Assembly: GCA_024072375.1 (NCBI GenBank)
Contig: CP099617.1
Span: 1,592,001 to 1,656,000, forward strand
DNA: 64,000 nucleotides
Source of the DNA: Sphingomonadaceae bacterium OTU29LAMAA1
GTDB lineage: Bacteria > Pseudomonadota > Alphaproteobacteria > Sphingomonadales > Sphingomonadaceae
Direction of reading: 5' to 3'
Shown piece after piece: positions 51,897 through 62,100 of this stretch. Numbering within the stretch: position 1 is the first letter of the stretch; each line of letters opens with the position of its first letter. The notes under the pieces are model-generated. The model saw nothing but the letters and a program-made list of their open reading frames with translations. It was not told the origin of the DNA and made no database searches. Made by a program: the position numbers and the translations under genes.

Positions 51897-52649
51897 ATGG
51901 CAACCGTGCTCGACCAGGTGGACGACGAGTTCACCGACATCTTCAGGCATACCGAGGTGCGACGCATCGTGTTCGACGCACGAGGCAATCAGCTCCGGCA
52001 GGCGCTCAGCGGTACCAGGACCCACGAGACCTGGAGCTTTCCGTCCAAGCGCTGGCGTAGGGCGCTGACGGGCGAGACGGCCCTCGAGCTCGTGATCGCG
52101 AAGCGTTTCGAGGCGGAGGCCGGAGTTCTGGACTTCAACCCTCAGCCCTGCCGCATCGAGGGCGAGGTTCGCGGCACGCCGACCATGGCGCTACCCGACT
52201 TCGCGGCCGTCGAGATCGGCTGCGTGCCCGTCCTGGGCGAGGCGAAACGCGACTGGCGGCAGTTCGATAAGACGGCCGCGCTTCGCCAGAAGGCGCTGAC
52301 GATGAAGGGCGCGGAGCGGCTCGGCTGGGACTATCGGCAGGTCACGGCGGACTCGGTCGGGACGCTCGCCTACCGCGAGAACCTGGACGAGGTGACGGCC
52401 CATCGCTTCGCACACGTTCCCATCCGACAGGAGCAGGCGGCTGTCGCATCGCTTGCGCGCCATGGATCGATGACCGTGGCGGATCTCGCCGACGAAATTG
52501 GGGAGACCGCCTCTCGGGGCCAAGCGCTGATCTGCGCGCTGATGGTGCGCCGTCTGGCCGACATCGACCTGCGCGTTCCACTCGGTAGTCGGAGCGTCGT
52601 CAGGAAGCCCCCCCGGATGCCGTTCGCATTCCCCCGCATTCGGCTTTGA
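51897..52649 (+). CDS. tnsA: TnsA-like endonuclease of a Tn7-like transposon
   Basis: A 250-residue protein with a restriction-like N-terminal domain and a winged-helix C-terminus. Active-site candidates are Glu64 (TALELVIAKRFEAE), Asp101 in LPDFAAVEIG, and the E-x-K pair 115-117 in LGEAKRDW, the TnsA arrangement. In Tn7, TnsA cuts the 5' ends of the element so that it moves by cut-and-paste together with TnsB. The C-terminal part (GSMTVADLADEIGETASRGQ) is the TnsC-contacting region in Tn7. It lies upstream of tnsB in the expected order. Confidence 0.85.
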   Translation: MATVLDQVDDEFTDIFRHTEVRRIVFDARGNQLRQALSGTRTHETWSFPSKRWRRALTGETALELVIAKRFEAEAGVLDFNPQPCRIEGEVRGTPTMALPDFAAVEIGCVPVLGEAKRDWRQFDKTAALRQKALTMKGAERLGWDYRQVTADSVGTLAYRENLDEVTAHRFAHVPIRQEQAAVASLARHGSMTVADLADEIGETASRGQALICALMVRRLADIDLRVPLGSRSVVRKPPRMPFAFPRIRL

Positions 52650-52697
52650 ACCCACGCGCCGTACTCCGGCGCCCTCCCTTCTTCCTCATTCCACATT

Positions 52698-52765
52698 TTG
52701 CCGCACGGCGCCGAGCGACGCCGACCGCGGACTCACGCCTCGCGTCTGGAGCACGACCACATGGA
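52698..52765 (+). repeat. Leader repeat copy 1 (matches 53125-53193)
   Basis: A 68-base sequence beginning TTGCCGCACGGCGCCGAGCG and ending at the ATG of the 52761 frame. The same sequence, about 75% identical, stands before tnsB and also ends at a start codon with GGAGCAC in front. Confidence 0.7.
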
Positions 52766-53066
52766 CTTCATCGATCCCGCCTTTCTTCTCGCCGACGCTT
52801 GCCGACGCTCGCCGGGACACCCCAAAGCACCGATCGAGCGTCAGCTTCGCCGGATGGCATCGCCGAGCAGTCCGCTGGTCGCTACGGGCGGCGGAGCGGA
52901 CCGGCTCCATACGCCCCCCGCGGCCGATGACGGGAGCGACATAGCCTCGCCGGACCAGTGTCGTCAGGCTCTGGCGAAATGCCTCGACGGGTATCACCGG
53001 GAGCCCCCCCGTCCGCCGCGTGAGCGACTGTCACTACGTTGGCCGACGGGCTCGAAGACCCTCTGA
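52761..53066 (+). CDS. Possible small protein between tnsA and tnsB
   Basis: A 101-residue frame that opens MDFIDPAFLLADACRRS behind leader copy 1, with GGAG 9 bases upstream of the ATG. The rest is Pro/Arg-rich and unlike any family. The antisense frame also looks partly protein-like, so I cannot be sure which strand is used. The shared leader with tnsB is the main support. Confidence 0.35.
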   Translation: MDFIDPAFLLADACRRSPGHPKAPIERQLRRMASPSSPLVATGGGADRLHTPPAADDGSDIASPDQCRQALAKCLDGYHREPPRPPRERLSLRWPTGSKTL

Positions 53067-53124
53067 CATCGAGCCCTCTTTGAAGGCTCACTGACCACAC
53101 GAACCAGGTCGTCTCGGACGACAA

Positions 53125-53193
53125 TTGCCGTCCGGCGCCGCGCGACGCCGTACCGCGGATCCATTCCTCGCGCCCGGAGCACATCGAATGGAC
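53125..53193 (+). repeat. Leader repeat copy 2, directly before tnsB
   Basis: Second copy of the leader (TTGCCGTCCGGCGCCGCGCG onward). It covers the Shine-Dalgarno and start codon of tnsB. May be a duplicated control element or a trace of tandem duplication. Confidence 0.7.
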
Positions 53194-55404
53194 ATTCATA
53201 GACAGCAGCCCCCGCTCAACATCGTCGGCCTCACCCCCGGCGCCATCGTCTCCGTCGACGGCAAGAAGCTCGTCTTCCGCGGAGAGCTCGGCGACGGCGA
53301 CCTCAACGTTCAGGACTACGAGACGGGCGAGCTCTACCGGCCGCTCGACGCCTCGACCGGCACGCGGCAGATCGCCACCGTTCACTGGCTGCAGGACGCG
53401 CTCGCAAAAGGCGCGTTCCGCGTGCTGGTGCTCGCCGACGGAAGCAGACCGGATCCGGAGCGCGCGCCCGTTTCCGAGATGGATCGCGACGAGCTGCTCA
53501 AGTACGATCGGCAGGCAGAGGCACGGCAGACGCTGCTTCTCGACCTCGCCGCAATGGGCATGGACCGCAGCGATCCGAGGCTCGCCGAGGCGGTGGACAG
53601 GATCTGGACCGAGCGGCTCCTGTCCTTCGGCAAGTGCCCCGCGACGTCGACCGTACGCGAGTGGATGAGCTGGACCGACCCGAACCTCCCGGTGCTTTCC
53701 CAGCTCGTCTCGAACAGCGGAAGGGTACCGCGCGCGAGACGGCTCGATCCCCTCGTGATCGAGATCATCGATCGGTGGAAGGACTGGTACTGGGATCTGC
53801 GCGGCCGTCAGATCAAGGACATCGAAGCCGCCGGCAGCCGGGACCTCGTAAAGATCAACGCCGAGAGGCGCTCGCAGGGACTGCCTCCGCTGAAGCAGCC
53901 GTCGCGCGAAGCGTATCGACGTGCGGTAAGAGCGTCGGAAAGTCCCGAGAACTTCGAGCGAAAGTATGGAAAGGTCGCGGCGAAGCGCTACTGGCGTCCC
54001 TCCCGCGAGGGGCAGCGGGCCAAGCATGCGCTCGAGCTGGTGCTGATGGACGACACCGTTCTCGACGCGGTCGCCTGCATCGCGACCGTAAATGGCCGCC
54101 GGTATCCGGCGGGGCGCCCATATATTTGCGTGGCGATCGATGTCGCGACAAGATGCGTGCTCGGATTCGTCCTCAGCTTCAAGCCGCCGACGACGCATAC
54201 CGCGGCGGAATGTCTGAAGCGGGTGGGCCTCGAAAAGACCGGTGTCTCCGCCGACTGGAAGCGCAGGTATCCCGTCCTGACGACGATGGCCGGAAAGCCG
54301 GTGGCGATCGGAAGCGACAACGGCTCGAACTACATATCTCCGAGTTTCCAGGAGGCCGCCGCCGAAGCGGGCATCACCATCCGCTACGCTCCGATCGGCG
54401 AGCCGAAGTGGAAGGCGATCATCGAGCGATTTTTCAGGAGTTTGAACACGTGGCTCCTGCAAAAATTGCCCGGGCATACTCTCGAACCGAAGACGCTCCG
54501 CGAACTTGACTATGATCCCTCAATAAAGGCGGTCCTCCTAAGAGAGGAACTCGAACAGCTCATCTCCGAGTTTCTGAACGTCTATCACGTGTCGCTTCAT
54601 TCCACGCTGAACGAGCAGCCCGCGGCCGCCTGGCTGCGGTCTATCGAGACCCGCCCGCGCGCCATCCTCGACCAGGATGCGCTGAATAGGATGCTGCTCA
54701 TCACGGTGCCGGGCCGGCGGCTCACGATCAACGGCGTGCGTTGGAAGAGCAGGACCTACCGGGTCGGCGACGTCGAGCGTCTGCTTCGCGCGAACGTTCC
54801 GAACAGCGCCATGGGCGACAGGATCAAGCCGAACGCCGCCTGCACGATGAAGATCAAGACCGACCCGAACAACGTTGGACACATCTTCGTCGAGGACCTC
54901 GAGACGCGGACCTACGTCGAGCTGCGGGCAACGGACTGCCAGTATTCCTGGGGCCTCAGCCTGGATCAGCACGAACAGGCGATTGTCTGGGCCAAGAAGC
55001 ACAACCTGGCCTTCAACACCGAGGAGGAGCGACTGGCCGTACTGGACAATCTCAACACGTTCATCGAGGAGATGATTCCCTCCCTGCCCGCACGGGAACG
55101 TCGAGCGATCGCCCGCTTCACGGATCCCGTGGAGGAACGCGGGATCGATGACGACGTCGAAATCGTCCATGCGAACGCGTCGCATGACGGCCTCGGAGAG
55201 ATCATCGAGCACGATCCGGCCGGGCCGGAGCGGCTGGATTACGACGTGGTGCAGGACCGTCCTTCGACTGGCAAGGTCGCGGACGGCGGCAGCCACGATT
55301 CCGATCCCCGCGAGGATCCGGACATTCCTGCAGTCGATCCCATTACAGGGCTCTTCCTGTCTCCCGACGACGAGGACGAACGCTTCGAGGAGGACTATTC
55401 GTGA
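53188..55404 (+). CDS. tnsB: TnsB/TniA-like DDE transposase
   Basis: A 738-residue transposase; ATG 53188 with GGAG 8 bases upstream, although the frame is open to 53125. After N-terminal DNA-binding domains, the catalytic RNase H fold shows ELVLMDDTVLD (Asp near 288), GSDNGSNYISPS (Asp377) and KAIIERFFRSLNTW (Glu413), a complete DDE triad with TnsB-like context. A Mu-type beta-barrel (VPGRRLTINGVRWKSRTYRV) follows. The C-terminal 90 residues are acidic and would be the tail that contacts TnsC. It joins strands at the 3' ends of the element. Confidence 0.9.
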   Translation: MDIHRQQPPLNIVGLTPGAIVSVDGKKLVFRGELGDGDLNVQDYETGELYRPLDASTGTRQIATVHWLQDALAKGAFRVLVLADGSRPDPERAPVSEMDRDELLKYDRQAEARQTLLLDLAAMGMDRSDPRLAEAVDRIWTERLLSFGKCPATSTVREWMSWTDPNLPVLSQLVSNSGRVPRARRLDPLVIEIIDRWKDWYWDLRGRQIKDIEAAGSRDLVKINAERRSQGLPPLKQPSREAYRRAVRASESPENFERKYGKVAAKRYWRPSREGQRAKHALELVLMDDTVLDAVACIATVNGRRYPAGRPYICVAIDVATRCVLGFVLSFKPPTTHTAAECLKRVGLEKTGVSADWKRRYPVLTTMAGKPVAIGSDNGSNYISPSFQEAAAEAGITIRYAPIGEPKWKAIIERFFRSLNTWLLQKLPGHTLEPKTLRELDYDPSIKAVLLREELEQLISEFLNVYHVSLHSTLNEQPAAAWLRSIETRPRAILDQDALNRMLLITVPGRRLTINGVRWKSRTYRVGDVERLLRANVPNSAMGDRIKPNAACTMKIKTDPNNVGHIFVEDLETRTYVELRATDCQYSWGLSLDQHEQAIVWAKKHNLAFNTEEERLAVLDNLNTFIEEMIPSLPARERRAIARFTDPVEERGIDDDVEIVHANASHDGLGEIIEHDPAGPERLDYDVVQDRPSTGKVADGGSHDSDPREDPDIPAVDPITGLFLSPDDEDERFEEDYS

Positions 55405-56399
55405 GCGCGCGGCGACGGCGCGCCATCGTCCATCCGACGTTCTCCGCAGAGCAGCTGCGCCCCTCGACCGGCCTGCCGGTCGAGAACAACAGTCGGGAAC
55501 GATCGATCGCAGCGGCGGAGGCCGTCGCGTCCTCCAAGGCGATCTATCTTCAGCATCCCGCTCATCGCGCCATGTTCGCGGCGTTCGACTACATTCGCGC
55601 CGTCGACAGGCTTTGCTCGGGACCCAAGTCCGCGATGCGCGTGATCGGAGCGAGCTCTTCCGGCAAGTCGACGGGGTTCGATCAGTACATCGAGATCGAC
55701 CGCAGGCGCTCGGAACCACCGTCAGGCCATCTGCCGATCTTCCGCGTCAAGCTCGATCGGGCCTGCACGACCAAGCGGCTCGTGACCTCCATGCTCGACT
55801 GCTACGGCGACGAGTACTCAGACTCCAGCGTCGAGAGCACGCTGCGCAAGCGCCTGTACCGCTGCGTCGAGGTCTTCAGGACGGAACTCGTCTTCGTCGA
55901 CGAGGTACAGCATCTCGGCTTCCGCTCATCGGAGCGGTCAGATCCCACGGATACGCTGAAGCGGATGCTCGACGATGGAGTCGTGTCGTTGGTTTTCGGC
56001 GGAGACGAGAGTGCCCTGCCCCTCATGAATCGCAACATACAGCTCGCAAACCGGATGATCGCTCCGGGCGACATCAACGCCTTGCGGATCGAGGTGCCGG
56101 AGGACCGCATGACATTCCGCACCTTCGTATCTAAGCTCGACGCGGAGCTGGTCGCTCGCGGGATCATGCAGAAACCGTCCGACCTGGCGGACGAGACGAC
56201 GCTGCGATGCCTGTTCGTGGTATCCAGCGGATACCTTGGACGCGTCGTCAATCTCGTCAGGCAGGCCATCGCGATCGCAGTGCGCCGCTCCGCACCGCGC
56301 ATCGAGCCGCACGACCTGTGGCTTGCGACCGATCGATGGGCGATCCAGCAAAAGATCGTCTCCTACAATCCTTTCAGCCAGGGGACGATCGATGACTGA
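55401..56399 (+). CDS. tnsC: TnsC/TniB-like AAA+ ATPase
   Basis: A 332-residue ATPase from GTG 55401, overlapping the tnsB stop as GTGA. Walker A is GASSSGKST (83-91), Walker B LVFVDEVQHLG (163 onward) and sensor 1 lies in VSLVFGGDESA. It links target selection (TniQ/TnsD) to the TnsA-TnsB transposase by forming ATP-dependent filaments on DNA. The ending KIVSYNPFSQ overlaps the next gene by 8 bases. Confidence 0.9.
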   Translation: MSARRRRAIVHPTFSAEQLRPSTGLPVENNSRERSIAAAEAVASSKAIYLQHPAHRAMFAAFDYIRAVDRLCSGPKSAMRVIGASSSGKSTGFDQYIEIDRRRSEPPSGHLPIFRVKLDRACTTKRLVTSMLDCYGDEYSDSSVESTLRKRLYRCVEVFRTELVFVDEVQHLGFRSSERSDPTDTLKRMLDDGVVSLVFGGDESALPLMNRNIQLANRMIAPGDINALRIEVPEDRMTFRTFVSKLDAELVARGIMQKPSDLADETTLRCLFVVSSGYLGRVVNLVRQAIAIAVRRSAPRIEPHDLWLATDRWAIQQKIVSYNPFSQGTIDD

Positions 56400-58305
56400 C
56401 CACGCTCGATGGACGAGGCCCGAGCGCGGCTCGGGACGCGTGCTGTTCCCACCCGCGGCCGATCCGCTGGAGTACCTGATGGGGCTCGTGCTCAAGGCGG
56501 CATCCGACAACATTCACATGAACGTCGGCGCCATCCTCGCGGCCGCCGGCTATCCTCACGCGAGATCGTTCGACCTGGCCCTTAGCCGCCTCGATTCGCT
56601 CGATCGACTGGCCGAGGTGCTGGGCATCGATCACGCCATGCTGAAGGGGCTGGCCTTCACGACCGTCCACTCCACGAAGGCGCTGACGACGGTGTCCTTC
56701 CTCGGCGGCAAGGCGTCATCGTTCGACATCGTCACGCGACGGCGGCGCCTGTCGGGCGAGACCTTGCTGCGTCAGCCTTTCCATAGAGCGGTCTGGACGC
56801 ACGGTCTGCTTCCCTACTGCCCATCGTCGCTCGAACTGCTGGTCGATCGGTGTCCCGGATGTGGTGATCCACTGGACTGGTACCGGGCAACCCTTGCAGG
56901 TGAGCCGGAACGGCGCCCTGTCGACGTCAATGCCATTTTCCGGTGCGCCGAGCCTGATTGTGGCCTCGACCTGCGCAGGCTTCCCTCGCCGAAGCTGCCC
57001 GAATCCGTCGCCAAGTCGTATCGCAGGATGGCGGCGCTTGCCGCACCCGCGGACCGGCACGACGACCGATGGGACCTTCATCCCACACTTCGCGCGCTCC
57101 CCGCCGGCGCATGCTTCGAACTGGGCTGGTGCCTGGCAAGGGCATTTGCCGAGGATGCGGTACCCCGCGCGCGCTGCAAGCAGCTGCCTGCTGAAACGAT
57201 AGCGCAGACCCTTCAACTGGCTGAAGGTCTTCTCTCTGGCTGGCCCGACCGCCTGCTGGAATTGCTTGCCGCCGACGCGCGTGCCGTGACTGTCGAGCAG
57301 ATGACCCGCCGCCTGCGGTCGTGCAGGGCGCTGGCCGGATCGAAAGCGACCTGGCCGGGGCTCGCGGACCTCTTCAGAAGTACCTATCCCGAACTGATGA
57401 GGCGCGACCGCGAAGCCCTCAGGTTGCTGAACCCGGCCGTGGTGACCCGGACGGAAGCGGTCGAGATCGCCGGGATGCACACGGCCACATTCGCCAAGGC
57501 GGCCATGTCGAGCGGACTGGATGCACGGTCCTCGTCGGGCACAAGGCGAGTGTTCCAGGATTTCGACATCGGCGAGATCGAGCGACTACGCGATGCGAAG
57601 GACGGCAGCACTCCCATCGACGCGGTCGTGGAGCGCCTTGGTATCAGCTATCACGGCGTTGAGCAGCTCGTCGTCTTGGGACTGCTCGAGGTAGAAGGTC
57701 ATGCCGCGCTCCCCTCCGTCTATCGGCTTTCGAGAATCACCCTGCAGTCGCTGGATGACCTGATCGCCGGGCTCCTCGCCGCTTCTAGTCTCGAGGACAT
57801 CGAAGGACAGGTGCCTCTTCGCATCGCGGTTAAGTCCATCAGGGGGGAGAAGCCCTGGGGCGCGATAGCCGGAGCTCTCCTGAACGGCGCCTTGCCATTC
57901 AGGCTGCACGTGGACGTTCGACGGATCTTCCGCGGCATCGTGGTGGCGCCTGCAAGCGTCGATCTGCTCAGATCTTTTTCTTTCGAACGAGCCAATCACC
58001 CTGATTTCCGCTTCGAGCGGGACATGAGCAGGCGGGACGTGGAGGAGGCTCTGAACTTGGTCCCCGGCACTTTGAAGGCAGCTCTCGACCAGGAGCTCGG
58101 CCCTGACCGAAGCCGTGGCCGCATCCCTGTCGCAGACGTGGAAGCCATTGCGAGTCGCATGATCTCCGCAGCGGAGATCAGCGCACGCACCTGGCCGGGC
58201 ACGCGACGCCTGCCGCGCGCCGTGACGCGATCAAGGCATCGAAGGCTCGGCGCAGCCGGGTGGCTTCGGAGCGATGTCGAACCTCTCCTCGGCACAGGAC
58301 GCTGA
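56392..58305 (+). CDS. tniQ: TniQ/TnsD-type target-selection protein
   Basis: A 637-residue protein from ATG 56392. The TniQ N-domain shows HGLLPYCPSSLELLVDRCPG and a second Cys set (CGDPL, CAEPDCGLDL), forming zinc ribbons. The C-terminal half has several helix-turn-helix parts (VTRTEAVEIAGMHTATFAKA, DAVVERLGISYHGVEQLVVL) that should read a specific target, as TnsD does at attTn7. Long TniQ proteins of this type bind fixed attachment sites; no crRNA-linked short TniQ or Cas gene is present. The target gene could be the oxoprolinase upstream region. Confidence 0.87.
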   Translation: MTDHARWTRPERGSGRVLFPPAADPLEYLMGLVLKAASDNIHMNVGAILAAAGYPHARSFDLALSRLDSLDRLAEVLGIDHAMLKGLAFTTVHSTKALTTVSFLGGKASSFDIVTRRRRLSGETLLRQPFHRAVWTHGLLPYCPSSLELLVDRCPGCGDPLDWYRATLAGEPERRPVDVNAIFRCAEPDCGLDLRRLPSPKLPESVAKSYRRMAALAAPADRHDDRWDLHPTLRALPAGACFELGWCLARAFAEDAVPRARCKQLPAETIAQTLQLAEGLLSGWPDRLLELLAADARAVTVEQMTRRLRSCRALAGSKATWPGLADLFRSTYPELMRRDREALRLLNPAVVTRTEAVEIAGMHTATFAKAAMSSGLDARSSSGTRRVFQDFDIGEIERLRDAKDGSTPIDAVVERLGISYHGVEQLVVLGLLEVEGHAALPSVYRLSRITLQSLDDLIAGLLAASSLEDIEGQVPLRIAVKSIRGEKPWGAIAGALLNGALPFRLHVDVRRIFRGIVVAPASVDLLRSFSFERANHPDFRFERDMSRRDVEEALNLVPGTLKAALDQELGPDRSRGRIPVADVEAIASRMISAAEISARTWPGTRRLPRAVTRSRHRRLGAAGWLRSDVEPLLGTGR

Positions 58306-58331
58306 GAGATAAAATCACGAGGAAATCTAGC

Positions 58332-58835
58332 ATGTTCGATAACATCAAAGTCTACGCTGCCCGGCAACAATTCCACGGAACGATCTACCAGGTTTCTCAT
58401 ATAGAACGTTTAGCTCGAGGACTACATCATATACTACTTGAAGATCTTGGCCGTCAATTAAACATGAGGTATTGCATAGCAACTGTCGTGAAGGCATGCG
58501 CAATCTCCAAATACACGACGGGCGGCAGCGTAATCTATCTTGGCAGGCCTTGGTGTACGGCGGAAGCGTTGAAATACCTTGCGGGTATGGGGCATGTCTT
58601 CTCTCCTCGAGATGCACGCCGAGCTCTAACCCTGCTGGAGGACGCCTTCATAATCGACCGGCGGCGGCTGGAATGGCGCCGTAACAATGCCGACGGGCGG
58701 CCTCGTGCCCGCCGACCGCTCCCGTCTCTTCGCCGAGCTGACGGGCGGAAACGTTCCAAGGATCGTCTCCCGCAATCCAACCCGTTCGTGATGGGAGTCG
58801 GAAAATACCCGCTGGGCGACCAGCGTTCGAGCTAG
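58332..58835 (+). CDS. Hypothetical protein at the transposon end
   Basis: A 167-residue protein from ATG 58332; GAGGAA lies about 9 bases upstream. The first 90 residues look folded (RLARGLHHILLEDLGRQLNM, then YTTGGSVIYLGRPWCTAEAL); the C-terminal 60 are basic (RPRARRPLPSLRRADGRKRS), fitting a DNA- or RNA-binding tail. Its base composition is lower in GC at the start than its neighbours. It lies between tniQ and the terminator, so it is probably co-transcribed with the tns genes. Confidence 0.55.
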   Translation: MFDNIKVYAARQQFHGTIYQVSHIERLARGLHHILLEDLGRQLNMRYCIATVVKACAISKYTTGGSVIYLGRPWCTAEALKYLAGMGHVFSPRDARRALTLLEDAFIIDRRRLEWRRNNADGRPRARRPLPSLRRADGRKRSKDRLPQSNPFVMGVGKYPLGDQRSS

Positions 58836-58886
58836 CAAGGTCTACGCTGATGCTCGGATAGTAGCAAAATACATTACGCCGCACAC

Positions 58887-58917
58887 AGGCCGACCTGAAA
58901 TAGGTCGGCCTTTTTTT
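58887..58917 (+). terminator. Rho-independent terminator of the tns operon
   Basis: Perfect 10-base stem AGGCCGACCT / AGGTCGGCCT with a GAAAT loop, followed by a run of T (58911-58917). It ends the tnsABC-tniQ transcript, 52 bases after the last gene. Confidence 0.92.
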
Positions 58918-58941
58918 ACTTTTTGAGAGGCTTCTAGTTTC

Positions 58942-59040
58942 TAAGCGTTTTACGCTTTCATCCTTGCGTCTGTAAGCGTGCCCCGCTTAGCGTGTATCAG
59001 GGTGGCCCCCTGTAGAGATATTGGCCCGTTAGCGTGCGGG
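58942..59040. repeat. Array of short dyads, candidate transposon end
   Basis: Three inverted repeats with a 5-base spacer: AAGCG-TTTTA-CGCTT (58943-58957), TAAGCG-TGCCC-CGCTTA (58973-58989) and CAGGG-TGGCC-CCCTG (58998-59012). The octamer TTAGCGTG occurs at 58987-58994 and 59029-59036. The first two dyads are 31 bases apart, about three helix turns. TnsB binds repeated sites at Tn7-like ends, and this block lies between the last tns-linked gene and chromosomal metabolism. I could not find the partner end. Confidence 0.5.
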
Positions 59041-59136
59041 ATTAATGATCGATACTTGGGCTAACCGCCATGCGGCATGGCGTTCGCCCGACCGCGCGAC
59101 ATCGACAAGCGTCGACACCGCTGCGATAGGTGCAAT

Positions 59137-62100
59137 ATGAACCCTTCTGCCGACGTACCCGCTCCCCTGCGCCGTATCGCGATTGACCGGGGGGGCACGT
59201 TCACCGACGTCGTGGCGGAGCGCGCGGACGGGAGCATCGCGGTCGCCAAGCTGCTGTCGGTCGATCCCGGCCGGTACGACGATGCCGCGGTCGAGGCGGT
59301 GCGCCGGCTCAGCGGTGTCGGTGATGGGGCGCTGCCGGTCATCGAGGTGCGGATCGGCACCACCGTCGCGACGAATGCGCTGCTCGAACGCCGGGGCGAA
59401 CCGACCGTGCTGGCGATCACGCGCGGCTTCGGCGACGCGCTGACGATCGGCTATCAGGACCGTCCCGACATCTTTGCGCGCGCGATCCGCAAACCGCCGC
59501 CGCTGCCGGACCGCGTGATCGAGATCGACGAGCGTATCCACGTCGACGGGCAGACGATCACGCCGCTCGATCCGGACACGGCAGAGGCGGCACTGCGCGC
59601 GGCCTTCGACGATGGGCTGCGCAGTATCGCCATCGTCCTCATGCATGGCTGGCGGCATGTCGCGCATGAGGAGGCGCTTGCGGCGATCGCCACGCGCATC
59701 GGCTTCACCCAGGTGTCGGTCAGCCACCGCCTGTCACCGCTCGTCCGGCTGATCGCACGTGGCGATACCACCACGGCGGATGCCTATCTGTCGCCGATCC
59801 TGCGCCGCTATGTCGATGGCCTGACGACCGCGCTCGGCGGCGCGCCGCTGTTCATGCAATCGTCCGGTGGGCTGGCGGAAGCGCATGCCGTCAGCGGCAA
59901 GGACGCGCTGCTGTCCGGCCCCGCCGGCGGTATCGTCGGCATGGCCGCTGCGGCAGGAGCGGCAGGGGTCGCCCGCGTCATCGGGTTCGATATGGGTGGC
60001 ACCTCGACCGACGTGTCGCTGTGGGCGGGCAGCTTCGAACGGCGGCAGGAAGCAGTGATCGGCGGCATCCGCGTGTCGGCGCCGATGCTGCGGATCGACA
60101 CGGTCGCGGCGGGGGGCGGATCGATCTGCCGCTTCGATGGCGGCCGCTTCCTCGTCGGGCCGGAGTCCGCCGGTGCCGATCCCGGCCCCGCCTCCTATCG
60201 ACGCGGCGGCCCGCTGACCGTCACCGATTGCAACCTGATCCTCGGCAAGATCGTGCCCGCGCATTTTCCGGCGGTGTTCGGGCCGGATCGCGATGCACCG
60301 CTCGATCGGGCTGCCGCGCAGGCGCAACTCGATACGCTGCTCGACGCGGTGGAGGCGGCGACCGGTGCGCGTCCCGATCCGCACGCGGCTGCGCAGGGCC
60401 TGGTCGATATCGCCGTCGCCAGCATGGCGAACGCGATCAAGGCGGTGTCTGTGGCACGGGGCCACGATCCGTCCACCTATGCGTTGATGAGCTTCGGCGG
60501 CGCCGGCGGGCAGCATGCCTGCCTCGTCGCCGATGCGCTCGGCATGACCGAAGTGCTCGTCCATCCCCTTGCCGGCGTGCTCTCGGCGTGGGGGATCGCG
60601 CTCGCCGACCGGCGGGTGATGCGACAGCGGACGATCGGCCTGCCGCTGTCGGACGATGGTTGGCGCAGTGTCCTCGTCGAACTGGCCGCCGACGCGGTAG
60701 CGCAGCTCGGCAAGGATGCGGTCGTCGAGGCGGTCGCCACCTTGCGTTTCGCGCGCACCGATCAGGGGATCGACGTTCCGGTCGGCGATACCACCACGAT
60801 GGCCGCAGACTTCGCGACCGCACATCGCGACCGCTTCGGCTTCGACGGCGACGATGCACTGGTCGTCGAGCGGCTGCAGGTCGAGGCGGTGCTGGCGACC
60901 GCACGACCGGCTGCGATCGGCGTAGGCGGCGGCACCGGCCCGGTCGAACACGTCGATGTGACGATGGCGGGTGACCGGCACCGCGCGCCGCTGCATCGCC
61001 GCGACACGCTGGGTGCGGGTGCCCGTATCGACGGGCCGGCACTGATCGTCGACGACACCTCGACCATCGCGGTGGAATCCGGCTGGACGGCATCGGTCCT
61101 GGTCGACGGCACGCTTCGCATCGTCCGGACCGCGCCGCGCGGCATCGCCCAAAGCGGCGCCGGCGATGCATCCGTCGACCCCGTTCGGCTCGCGATCTTC
61201 GCGGGGTTGTTCATGGGATTGGCGGAGGAGATGGGCTCCGCGCTCCAGCGCAGTGCGGCATCGGTCAACATCCGCGAGCGGCTCGACTTCTCCTGCGCGA
61301 TATTCGACGCCGCCGGTCATCTGGTCGCCAACGCGCCGCACATCCCGGTGCATCTCGGCTCGATGGGCGATTGCGTCCGCCATCTCATCGCCAGTCGTGC
61401 CGCCGATGGACGCGGCATGCGACCGGGTGACGCCTATGCGGTCAACGATCCGTACCGCGGCGGCACCCACCTGCCCGACATCACCGTCGTCCAGCCGATC
61501 TTCGCCGGGCAGGACACCGCCCCCGCCTTTTTCGTCGCGGCACGCGGCCATCACGCCGACGTCGGCGGCACCAGCCCCGGATCGATGCCCGCCGACAGCC
61601 GCAGCATCCACGAAGAAGGCATCGTCTTCGACGACGTGCTGGTCGTCGCAGAAGGGCGGCTGCGCGATGCCGAGTTGCGCGCGCTGTTCGCCGGCGGCGC
61701 GCACCCGGCGCGCAACATCGACCAGAACATGGCCGACCTCGCCGCCCAGCTTGCCGCCTGCGCGCGCGGTGCGGCCGGCCTCGGCCGCCTCGTCACCGAA
61801 CAGGGGCTGGCGGTGGTCGCGGCGTACATGGAGCATGTGCAGGCGCATGCCGAAATGCTCGCGCGCCGTGTCGTCCGCGACCTCGCCGACGGCAGCTTCG
61901 CCTACGCGACCGACGATGGCGCGTTCGTCCGCGTCGCCGTGCGGATCGATCGCGATGCGGGTGCGATCACGGTCGACTTCACCGGCACCAGCGAACAGCG
62001 TCCGGGCAACACCAACGCGCCGCTGGCGGTGACGCGCGCGGCCGTCCTCTACGTCCTGCGTACCCTGGTCTCCACCGACACCCCGCTCAACGACGGGTTC

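Noticed and set aside
52686..52997. Minus-strand frame with a partly wing-like sequence (TTLVRRGYVAPVIGRGGRME)
   Set aside because: No family or ribosome site; the plus-strand leader repeat favours the opposite strand, though the evidence is weak either way.
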